The notes under the pieces were generated by a model. The model had not been told where the DNA came from and made no database searches. It saw only the letters and a list, made by a program, of their open reading frames with translations. This document shows, one piece after another, positions 16,512 through 23,002 of a stretch of 40,014 bases of DNA. Source of the stretch: an uncultured Pelagibacteraceae bacterium (GTDB lineage: Bacteria; Pseudomonadota; Alphaproteobacteria; Pelagibacterales; Pelagibacteraceae); the NCBI GenBank assembly GCA_902541825.1, contig CACBRY010000008.1:1-40014 (forward strand). Direction: 5' to 3'. Position 1 is the first letter of the stretch. Every line of letters begins with the position of its first letter. The position numbers were made by a program, and so were the translations under genes.

Positions 16512-16540
16512 TTGACATAACGTGTATAAAAAAATAAAAA
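16512..16540 (+). promoter_or_regulatory. Promoter of the poly-basic micro-gene
   Basis: A perfect -35 TTGACA (16512-16517), 17-bp spacer and TAAAAA (16535-16540) as -10. It is the only consensus -35 box I noticed before a gene in this window. Transcription from it would give a leader of roughly 45 nt, long for this genome, and containing an inverted repeat. Confidence 0.6.
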
Positions 16541-16543
16541 TAA

Positions 16544-16574
16544 GTTAATCGCGAATCAATTTGATTCGTTTAAC
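16544..16574 (+). promoter_or_regulatory. Structured 5' leader of the micro-gene
   Basis: CGAATCA (16552-16558) and TGATTCG (16562-16568) form a perfect 7-bp stem with a 3-nt loop, flanked by GTTAA (16544-16548) and TTAAC (16570-16574), which extend the pairing across a small asymmetric internal loop. It ends 6 nt before the Shine-Dalgarno AGGGAG (16581-16586). It may be an mRNA-stabilising hairpin, a translational switch or a protein-binding dyad in DNA. Confidence 0.5.
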
Positions 16575-16592
16575 TAAAAAAGGGAGCTAAAG

Positions 16593-16670
16593 ATGCCTAA
16601 GAGAAGAAAAAAAGCAAAGAAGGCTAAGAAAAAAGCTAAGAAAAAAGCTAAAAAAAGAAGAAGAAGATAA
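16593..16670 (+). CDS. 25-residue Lys/Arg/Ala poly-basic micro-protein
   Basis: An ATG at 16593 opens a 25-codon frame: MPKRR, then three KKA-type repeats (lysine pairs or triplets separated by Ala), ending in RRRR and TAA. Apart from Met, Pro and four Ala, every residue is Lys or Arg. A strong Shine-Dalgarno AGGGAG sits 6 nt before the ATG. A consensus promoter, a hairpin leader and a strong terminator bracket it, so it looks like a dedicated monocistronic gene. The repeat resembles the C-terminal tails of histone H1-like and AlgP-like bacterial proteins, suggesting nucleic acid binding, but I know no named family. A 12-nt repeat (GCTAAGAAAAAA) underlies the peptide repeat. Confidence 0.7.
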   Translation: MPKRRKKAKKAKKKAKKKAKKRRRR

Positions 16671-16691
16671 TAACTTAGTATTCTTTATAAA

Positions 16692-16732
16692 AAACGCTTC
16701 TCATAACTTTATGTGTGAGAGGCGTTTTTTTT
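16692..16732. terminator. Strong bidirectional rho-independent terminator
   Basis: Arms AAACGCTTCTCATA (16692-16705) and TGTGAGAGGCGTTT (16714-16727) give a 14-bp stem with three G-U pairs and an 8-nt loop, followed on the plus strand by eight T and on the minus strand by six T. It ends the micro-gene transcript on one side and the helicase-terB-fdxA-carD operon on the other; its T tract touches the carD stop codon. Confidence 0.9.
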
Positions 16733-17594
16733 ACTCATCTATTTGTTCCTCAACATCTGAAATTGGCTCTTCAACGGTTAATTCACTTGTGCTAGTAGTT
16801 GAACTTGATGATTTAGTATCTTTTTCTTCTTCCTTTACTTCCTTATTAAGATTTCTTTTTAGAGCTTTATCAAGTTTTTTTTGTGTATCTTCTCTTGAAA
16901 CATTTAAAACAATTTGGAATTCTGAAAGAATTCGATCATAAGCTTTCTCAAATAGTTGTCTTTCACTATAAGATTGATCAATCATAAGATCATCACCTTT
17001 ATTAAGATCTCTTACTACCTCAGCTAATTCATAAATTTTACCAGAAGAAATTTTAGCCTCATATTCTTGAGCTCTTCTACTCCACATAGACCTTTTAATT
17101 TTTGGTTTACTTTTTAAAATTGAAATACTTTTATTAACTTGATTTATTGTTGAAAGTGGACGTAAATGAGATTGTTTATTGACTGGCACCATACCGTTAG
17201 CTTTGTCTTTTTCAAATTTTATAATATAGGTTTCAACATCTATCCCACCAATGTTAATTTTCTTAAATTCTGTAATTTGACCTACACCGTGTTTTGGATA
17301 CACAACATAATCTTTAATTTTATATTCCCTCTTTTCAGTATTTTGTTTTTTTACTTTTTTGATTTCGGGTTTAATTTCATTACTCTTAGGAATTCTTAAA
17401 TTTTCATTTTGAATTTCAGTTTTTTGTTTGCTCTTTTTTTCAACTTTCTTTGGAATTTTTGTAATTTTCTTAGTTTTTTTTACCTTGATAATTTTTGTTT
17501 TTTTATTTTTTTTGATTGGTTTTTTTTTGACTTTTGGTTTGGTTTTTTTTTTAAAGGTTTTCTTTAAAATATTTTTCAAACTTATTTTGCTCAT
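16731..17594 (-). CDS. carD: CarD/CdnL-family RNA polymerase-binding regulator with Lys-rich N-terminal tail
   Basis: The core CarD_TRCF domain begins near residue 92 ([16 protein letters not shown]) and includes the RNA polymerase-interaction fold through [13 protein letters not shown]. The following helical region, with [14 protein letters not shown] and the basic/aromatic DNA-contact residues, runs to about 235. CdnL-type proteins stabilise the sigma-70 open complex, especially at rRNA and housekeeping promoters. Odd is the 90-residue N-terminal extension, with 25 lysines in the first 50 residues, and a Ser/Thr/acidic C-terminal tail after 255. Usual CdnL proteins are about 160-190 residues; this is 287. 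The start overlaps fdxA by 44 bp; no internal Met exists before the core, so an ATG start nearer the core is not possible. Confidence 0.9.
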   Translation of the reverse strand: MSKISLKNILKKTFKKKTKPKVKKKPIKKNKKTKIIKVKKTKKITKIPKKVEKKSKQKTEIQNENLRIPKSNEIKPEIKKVKKQNTEKREYKIKDYVVYPKHGVGQITEFKKINIGGIDVETYIIKFEKDKANGMVPVNKQSHLRPLSTINQVNKSISILKSKPKIKRSMWSRRAQEYEAKISSGKIYELAEVVRDLNKGDDLMIDQSYSERQLFEKAYDRILSEFQIVLNVSREDTQKKLDKALKRNLNKEVKEEEKDTKSSSSTTSTSELTVEEPISDVEEQIDE

Positions 17595-17877
17595 TTTTAT
17601 ATTTTTCGTGATCCGATGGTGGATCTTTTTTTTTGCTTATGTTTGGCCAGATCTCAGAATATTGTTTATTGACTTCTAACCATTTCTCACTGCCTGGCTC
17701 TATATCAGCTTTAATAGCATCAACAGGACATTCAGGTTCACAAACGCCACAATCTATACACTCATCAGGTTTAATTACAAGCATATTTTTTCCCTCGTAA
17801 AAACAATCTACAGGACAGACTTCAACACAGTCCATTAATTTACACTTTATACATTTATCATTTACTATGTATGTCAT
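17551..17877 (-). CDS. fdxA: 7Fe-8S ferredoxin (FdxA / ferredoxin II)
   Basis: 108 residues with the N-terminal pattern [17 protein letters not shown] and the second cluster motif [15 protein letters not shown]. This is the [3Fe-4S][4Fe-4S] ferredoxin II type, with the family's C-terminal extension ([19 protein letters not shown]). It carries electrons in the cytoplasm; its partner is not evident here. The gene starts 2 bp before the end of the terB-like gene and overlaps carD by 44 bp. The fdxA-carD neighbourhood is common among alphaproteobacteria. Confidence 0.95.
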   Translation of the reverse strand: MTYIVNDKCIKCKLMDCVEVCPVDCFYEGKNMLVIKPDECIDCGVCEPECPVDAIKADIEPGSEKWLEVNKQYSEIWPNISKKKDPPSDHEKYKNEQNKFEKYFKENL

Positions 17878-17879
17878 AA

Positions 17880-18284
17880 TCAGATTTTATTTTTAATTCT
17901 CTCCTTAATATCGCCCATTAATTTACTGTCAATATATAACAACCCACCTAATCTTCTCATTAAACTTGTCTCATAAATATCTGCTTCATTATTTGAGTAA
18001 ATTATTCTCCAAAGTGTCTCAACTATTTTTATTTTATCATTTTCTTCCATGTTTTTTACTTCTTTTGTAAATTCTAAAATTTGATTTGAATTTTCTTCAA
18101 TTTTTTTTCCATCTAAAAATATTTTTTCTAAATTTTCATCATTCGCACCTATTCGTAAAAGAGCTTGTTTTATAATTGTTTCTTCACTTTTCGAAAAGTT
18201 TTCATCAATTTTAGCTGCGTGAATTAAAAGTGCAGCTACTTTAGATAAATCATTATTTTCATTACTATCTTTTTTAAAAAACAT
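17880..18284 (-). CDS. TerB-like (tellurite-resistance TerB fold) protein
   Basis: 134 residues, predominantly helical, with the TerB-type pattern [24 protein letters not shown] near the start and a second repeat-like stretch, [19 protein letters not shown]. The acidic residues after the helix (ID.NFS..E and NNEADIYE) resemble the metal-binding sites of TerB. It has no signal or membrane segment. It lies between the helicase (4 nt gap) and fdxA (2 nt gap), where other alphaproteobacteria often have an S4-domain RNA-binding protein. Function unknown; the fold call is by motif only. Confidence 0.7.
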   Translation of the reverse strand: MFFKKDSNENNDLSKVAALLIHAAKIDENFSKSEETIIKQALLRIGANDENLEKIFLDGKKIEENSNQILEFTKEVKNMEENDKIKIVETLWRIIYSNNEADIYETSLMRRLGGLLYIDSKLMGDIKERIKNKI

Positions 18285-18288
18285 ACTT

Positions 18289-20766
18289 TTAACTTAGATT
18301 TAAATTTTTTAGAACACCAAAGGGATTTTCTTTAATATTCTCTTTATTTCGAAACTTTACCTTCTTTTTTGGAGTATATTTAAAGAAAACTTCATTATCT
18401 TTTTCCGAAATTTTATAACTCATAGCTTTAAGTAGTTGTTTAAAGTCATCTTTATTGCATCCTAATAAATTTAACATCTCTGGTATCATCTTTATTTCCT
18501 TCATATCTTTTTTATCTGAATTAATTATTTGTACAAATAATCTCTCTAAGATATCTATTCTAATATAGAAATTATCAAATTTTTCAAATCCACAAAGTAA
18601 CATAAAATTTTTGTTTTGAATTTTGTTATCATTTAAAAAATTTAAACCAAAAGTTGGAGGTTCTAGATTAAAATATTTTTGATTAAAATTTTTCCATAAA
18701 AGAGTTCTTAACGAAACTGGTTCTGGTTTGATTAATTTGAATAAGAAGACATGGTATCTACCAAATTTTACACCCAGATCTCTTAAAATTTTTCTATCAT
18801 TTTGGTCTAATTTCTTTAAATACTCAGTTACTATATCTCTCTTAATAACACCATTATTTTCATAAAGTTGATAAGCTAAGGCTTTTATCGATGAATTCTT
18901 ATCCTTTAAATCTTTTAAATCATAGAGACTTTTTAAAACTGTTGAAATTTTATTCTTTAACCATTTTTCTAAAAAAGTAATTAATTTACCTTTTTGATTT
19001 TGCTCCAACATGTCGTCCACTAATAATTCTATATTAGGGCTCAAATAATCTTTACCAGGAATTAATTTGCCAATTGTTGCATTGTTCCAATATATTTTAG
19101 AGTCATTTTTTAACTCAACAAGACCTGTATCAATCACAATTTGAATTCTCTTTTCAAGTTCCGGTCCTATTGTCTTTCTTGCAGCTTTTTTTAAAGATTT
19201 AATATCAGTCTCCAAAGCTCCTTTCTTGAGATCTAGTTCTAATTTAAGTCCATTAATTTTACCTATAAATTGACCATCGATCATAACATTATTATTTTCT
19301 AAAATTTTAGTATCAAATTCCATGTCTTGTTTTAAACCTCTGGCAAGTACACTTGCTCTTTTATCAATAAATGTTTTTGTAAGCTCTTCATGAAGTCTAT
19401 CTGAAAGTTTATCCTCTAAGAATTTAGTTTTTTCAATCCAGTAATTTTGGTTTTCAACCCAATTATTTTTATTTGAAACATATGACCAAGTTCTCACATT
19501 TGCAATTCTATTTGCTAAAGAATCTACATTTCCGTCCAATTTATCTAGCTTCATTAGCTGTAAATGCATAAAATTATCAGGTATTTCCCCTTTATCACTG
19601 TTTAAAAAATTGAATACTTTTTCAACGACATCGATGTGATTTCCGTAGGTTTTCTTCACAAAGTCAGGAATTTGACAGCATTCCCATAGTAACATCAGCG
19701 TTTTTTTTGTATCTGAAAAATTATATAAATCCAACTTCTTTAAGAAATACTTTAAAACCTTCTCATCCTCACACTCATGAATCTTTCTAAGCCAGTCTTT
19801 ATCTGGCTTTTCTTCAAGTGATTTTAATAACGAGGTGGGATTGTTAAAATTTAAATCTGAATTTCTCCAAAATAATGTTCTGATATTTTCAAACTTATGA
19901 TTTTCTAATAGTTCAACTTCTTCAGCTGTAATTTCTTTACAATCACCTGTGATACCAAAATTACCATCGTTGAGATATCTGCCTGCTCTTCCAGCAATTT
20001 GGCCTATCTCGGATAGATTTAGTTTTCTTAATTTTTTTCCATCAAACTTTTTTAAATTTGAAAAATACACTTGATCTAAATCCATATTTATACCCATTCC
20101 TATAGCATCAGTTGCCACTAAAAAATCAACATCGCCCGATTGGTATAAGTCTACTTGCGCATTCCTTGTTTTTGGACTTAAAGATCCCATAACAATTGCA
20201 GCCCCACCTTTTTGTCTTCTTATTAATTCTGCTATTGCATAAACTTCTTCTGTGGAAAAAGCTATAATTGCTGTTTTTCTATTTATACGTGAAATTTTTT
20301 TGTGACCTGAGTAAGTGAGTTTAGATAATCTTTTTCTATCTATGAATTCTATATCACCATTTAATTTTGAAACTATTCCTTTGATTGTATTGGAACCCAT
20401 AAACATTGTAAGTTTACTTCCTCTCATATTAAGCAACCTATCTGTAAAAATATGGCCTCGTTCATGATCTGCACACATTTGAATCTCATCAACACCTACA
20501 AATTCTAAATCTTTATCTATTGGCATTGATTCTACTGTGCACAAAAAATATTTTGCATTCGAAGGGATAATTTTTTCTTCACCGGTTATTAAAGCAACCT
20601 CATCATATCTAGTTTTTTTAATAACTTTGTCATAGACTTCTCTAGCTAAAAGTCTTAATGGAAAACCGATCATTCCAGTATCAAAAGAAAGCATTGTTTC
20701 TATTGCCAAATGGGTTTTGCCAGTATTTGTTGGACCTAGCACTGCCGTGATTTTATTTTTATTCAT
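18289..20766 (-). CDS. Suv3-type superfamily 2 RNA/DNA helicase
   Basis: 825-residue helicase of the mitochondrial Suv3 family found across alphaproteobacteria. Walker A is GPTNTGKT (residues 11-18), the Walker B box is VDEIQMCAD (DEIQ rather than DEAD), and motif VI is QIAGRAGRY. The second RecA-like domain contains TDAIGMGINMDL. A long C-terminal region (after about residue 330) is helical, and the tail is basic. In mitochondria Suv3 works with the exoribonuclease PNPase in RNA turnover; no nuclease gene is adjacent here. It heads the operon with terB, fdxA and carD. The translated start MNKNKITAVLGPT places Walker A at the extreme N-terminus, typical of the family. Confidence 0.93.
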   Translation of the reverse strand: MNKNKITAVLGPTNTGKTHLAIETMLSFDTGMIGFPLRLLAREVYDKVIKKTRYDEVALITGEEKIIPSNAKYFLCTVESMPIDKDLEFVGVDEIQMCADHERGHIFTDRLLNMRGSKLTMFMGSNTIKGIVSKLNGDIEFIDRKRLSKLTYSGHKKISRINRKTAIIAFSTEEVYAIAELIRRQKGGAAIVMGSLSPKTRNAQVDLYQSGDVDFLVATDAIGMGINMDLDQVYFSNLKKFDGKKLRKLNLSEIGQIAGRAGRYLNDGNFGITGDCKEITAEEVELLENHKFENIRTLFWRNSDLNFNNPTSLLKSLEEKPDKDWLRKIHECEDEKVLKYFLKKLDLYNFSDTKKTLMLLWECCQIPDFVKKTYGNHIDVVEKVFNFLNSDKGEIPDNFMHLQLMKLDKLDGNVDSLANRIANVRTWSYVSNKNNWVENQNYWIEKTKFLEDKLSDRLHEELTKTFIDKRASVLARGLKQDMEFDTKILENNNVMIDGQFIGKINGLKLELDLKKGALETDIKSLKKAARKTIGPELEKRIQIVIDTGLVELKNDSKIYWNNATIGKLIPGKDYLSPNIELLVDDMLEQNQKGKLITFLEKWLKNKISTVLKSLYDLKDLKDKNSSIKALAYQLYENNGVIKRDIVTEYLKKLDQNDRKILRDLGVKFGRYHVFLFKLIKPEPVSLRTLLWKNFNQKYFNLEPPTFGLNFLNDNKIQNKNFMLLCGFEKFDNFYIRIDILERLFVQIINSDKKDMKEIKMIPEMLNLLGCNKDDFKQLLKAMSYKISEKDNEVFFKYTPKKKVKFRNKENIKENPFGVLKNLNLS

Positions 20767-20940
20767 TTCTATCTTTGGTATGTTTAATATTTTACCTACA
20801 AGATGTAGTAACTCGTAAAGAACAAAAATAGACTAAAACATGACCGAATCGTTCCATTAAAAGTTCTCATTTCAAATTCTTAAAAGATACAGTTTAACAT
20901 AATATGATTTATTGTCCAAATTACTATTAAATACAAAGTC
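20767..20940. other. Upstream region of the helicase operon
   Basis: 174 bp without a credible gene, presumably carrying the helicase promoter. A hairpin TTACCTACA (20792-20800) / TGTAGTAA (20804-20811) with a 3-nt loop and one bulge lies about 26 nt upstream of the helicase start. Only a 20-codon minus-strand frame is present, which I do not call. Confidence 0.3.
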
Positions 20941-21345
20941 TTAAGATTTTATCTTAAGAATTTTCCAAACTCCAGAAGCAGATGTGATTATTTTATCGTT
21001 ACATTTTAATTCACAAAATAAAAATACTAAAGTTTTTGTTTTTTTTAAAATTTTTACATGCCCTATAATCTCATCACCAATTTTAGAAGCACCGATATAT
21101 TTCAGATCTAATGAAATTGTTACACATGGTGCATTTTGAGCACTACGGTGTGCTGCTGTTCCCGCTCCAGCATCTATCAAAGCTGCTAAATATCCTCCAT
21201 GAGTTATACCTGCTGCATTCAAATGGTTTTCATTAATTACTGATTTGAATTCATATTCGTTTTCAGAGATATTTCTAAACATAACACCACCATTATGTTT
21301 CATAAACCCATGTTTTAAACTTATTTGTTCAAATGAATTAGACAT
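20941..21345 (-). CDS. Hotdog-fold thioesterase (PaaI family)
   Basis: 134 residues with the hotdog signature ITHGGYLAALIDAGAGTAAH, where the conserved H-G-G and the following acidic residue mark PaaI/4HBT-type acyl-CoA thioesterases. The strand order and the C-terminal TASGVWKIL are typical. Cytoplasmic. It probably hydrolyses phenylacetyl- or medium/short acyl-CoA esters, but the substrate is not readable. It is preceded after 6 nt by a 32-residue membrane micro-ORF and then by tRNA-Arg on the same strand, so the three may be co-transcribed. Confidence 0.88.
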   Translation of the reverse strand: MSNSFEQISLKHGFMKHNGGVMFRNISENEYEFKSVINENHLNAAGITHGGYLAALIDAGAGTAAHRSAQNAPCVTISLDLKYIGASKIGDEIIGHVKILKKTKTLVFLFCELKCNDKIITSASGVWKILKIKS

Positions 21346-21351
21346 AATTTT

Positions 21352-21450
21352 TTAAAGTATAAAAGTTAAAATAATTAAAACTATAAAAATAATTATGAAA
21401 AAATAAATAACAGACATTTGTAGAGAAGATTTTATCAGCCATTTCAACAT
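21352..21450 (-). CDS. 32-residue single-membrane-helix micro-ORF
   Basis: From an ATG at 21450 the minus strand encodes MLKWLIKSSLQMSVIY followed by an Ile/Phe-rich helix ending in LTFIL. It has a short basic N-terminus and one long hydrophobic span, suitable for a membrane peptide. It begins 15 nt after the tRNA-Arg CCA and ends 6 nt before the thioesterase ATG, filling the gap in the same direction. In A+T-rich DNA, Ile/Phe-rich frames arise by chance, so this is tentative. Confidence 0.4.
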   Translation of the reverse strand: MLKWLIKSSLQMSVIYFFIIIFIVLIILTFIL

Positions 21451-21465
21451 AATTTATCTTATTAA

Positions 21466-21542
21466 TGGTGCGCCTGCTAGGAGTCGAACCCAGAACCTCC
21501 TGGTCCGTAGCCAAGCGCTCTATCCAGTTGAGCTACAGGCGC
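21466..21542 (-). tRNA. tRNA-Arg(ACG)
   Basis: On the minus strand GCGCCTG pairs with CAGGCGC, followed by A and encoded CCA (21468-21466). The anticodon arm CTTGG-CTACGGA-CCAGG gives anticodon ACG, which after A-to-I editing reads CGN codons. D loop (AGCTCAACTGGATAGAGC) and T arm (GTTCGACTC) are regular. 77 nt. Confidence 0.97.
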
Positions 21543-21614
21543 ATTTTTAAATTTTATTTATTATTGTATATCATTTTTTAGTGTATTTTAATGGTAAGAC
21601 AAATTTAAATTATT

Positions 21615-22790
21615 ATGAATAATTCAATGAATGAAGTTGTAATTGTAGAAGCTATCAGAACTCCAATTGGAGCTTATAATGGGTCTCTTAAAGGATTAAG
21701 TGCTGATAAGTTGGGATCAATAGTTATTAGGGAAATTTTAAGAAAAAGTAAATTAGGTAAAAATGATATTGATGAGGTAATTATGGGCCAAGTACTCACA
21801 GCTGGTGGAGGCCAAAATCCTGCAAGACAGGCTGCGATAAATGCAGGCATAGATATTTCTAAACCAGCCCACATAGTTAATCAAGTTTGCGGCTCTGGAC
21901 TTAGAGCTGTAATCTCAGGTTATCAATCAATTAAATTAGGAGAGGTAAAAAATGTAATTTCTGGTGGGCAAGAAAACATGTCATTAGCCCCACATTCAAT
22001 TTTTTACCGGGATAGTAAAAAAATTTTAGAAGAACACTTGATAGATACAATGATAAATGACGGATTGATAGATGCATTTAATAATTATCATATGGGTGTA
22101 ACTGCTGAAAATGTTGCAAAGAAATTTAATATTTCACGAGTTGAACAAGATGACTTTGCATTAAATTCTCAAAAAAAAACAGAAACTGCAATTAATACTA
22201 ATAGATTTAAGGAAGAACTAATTAAAATAAATCAATCTGGTATCAATCTTGAGAAAGATGAACATCCAAGAAAACATCTTAATAAATCAGATTTAGGCAA
22301 GCTAAAAGCAGTATTTTTAAAAGATGGGACCGTTACACCTGGAAACTCATCAGGTATTAATGATGGTGCTGCTGCTTTATTATTAACAACTTTTGAAGAG
22401 GCAAAAAAAAGATCAATTCAACCTTTAGTAAAAATAATCTCATGGGCCTCAGTTGGAGTTGACCCAACTCTTATGGGTCTTGGACCAATTGAGGCTGTGC
22501 GTGAAGCAGTTAAAAAAGCAAAATGGAATTTAAATGATATTGATCTTTTTGAAATTAATGAAGCTTTTGCCGCTCAAAGCATTGCAGTAATACGTGAGTT
22601 AAATATTGATGAGAATAAAGTTAATGTTAATGGAGGAGCTATAGCTTTAGGTCATCCTATAGGAGCATCAGGGGCCAGAATATTAGTCACTCTTATTCAC
22701 GAAATGATAAAACAGAAAAAGAATAAAGGTTGCGCCACACTATGCATAGGTGGTGGAATGGGCATAGCTATATGTGTTGAGAGAATTTAA
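21615..22790 (+). CDS. Acetyl-CoA C-acetyltransferase (thiolase)
   Basis: Biosynthetic/degradative thiolase joining or cleaving acetoacetyl-CoA. The 391-residue protein has the nucleophilic Cys92 in NQVCGSGLRA, NEAFAAQ, the GHPIGASGAR histidine loop and the C-terminal CIGGGMGIA with the second catalytic Cys. Length and motifs match AtoB/PhaA/ThlA. No phaB or phaC follows, so polyhydroxybutyrate synthesis is not supported by context. A second ATG four codons in (21627) is equally plausible and gives the more usual N-terminus (MNEVVIVEA). Confidence 0.95.
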   Translation: MNNSMNEVVIVEAIRTPIGAYNGSLKGLSADKLGSIVIREILRKSKLGKNDIDEVIMGQVLTAGGGQNPARQAAINAGIDISKPAHIVNQVCGSGLRAVISGYQSIKLGEVKNVISGGQENMSLAPHSIFYRDSKKILEEHLIDTMINDGLIDAFNNYHMGVTAENVAKKFNISRVEQDDFALNSQKKTETAINTNRFKEELIKINQSGINLEKDEHPRKHLNKSDLGKLKAVFLKDGTVTPGNSSGINDGAAALLLTTFEEAKKRSIQPLVKIISWASVGVDPTLMGLGPIEAVREAVKKAKWNLNDIDLFEINEAFAAQSIAVIRELNIDENKVNVNGGAIALGHPIGASGARILVTLIHEMIKQKKNKGCATLCIGGGMGIAICVERI

Positions 22791-22903
22791 GAATTAATTT
22801 TTTTAAATTTCTCTTCAAGTAGAATTTTTTGTATCCAAATTTTAGCATCAATGTAAGTGCTTTCTTTTGGTTGCAAGAGTGTATTTAATAACTTTTTAAT
22901 CAT
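22787..22903 (-). CDS. Possible 38-residue micro-ORF
   Basis: From an ATG at 22903, the minus strand reads MIKKLLNTLLQPKESTYIDAK and continues to a Lys-rich end. The frame is open upstream to a TTG near 22960, which could make it about 57 residues. It ends in the same TTAA that terminates the convergent thiolase, the same arrangement seen at tlpA/HIG1. It matches no family I recognise. It may be a real micro-gene, the remnant of a longer one, or a chance frame. Confidence 0.3.
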   Translation of the reverse strand: MIKKLLNTLLQPKESTYIDAKIWIQKILLEEKFKKINS

Positions 22904-23002
22904 TTTTAAAGGATACTTCAGAAGAGTGTCAAAAAATTGAGCAGAATGTGTTAAAATTAGCAATTAAGTAAAATTATATAGTGTATAAGATCTAGTTATT
23001 AA

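Noticed and set aside
16593-16670. Micro-gene as ribosomal protein L34, L36 or Thx
   Set aside because: It lacks the L34 (KRTFQPS...), L36 (zinc cysteines) and Thx (Gly/Arg/Tyr) signatures; composition is Lys/Arg/Ala repeat only.
16711-16941. Plus-strand frame starting in the terminator loop and running through carD
   Set aside because: Begins in the terminator stem and is Ser-rich complement of the acidic CarD C-terminus.
17428-17679. Plus-strand frame encoding a Phe/Val-rich protein opposite the carD tail
   Set aside because: Phe runs are the complement of the AAA lysine codons of the CarD tail; not a membrane protein gene.
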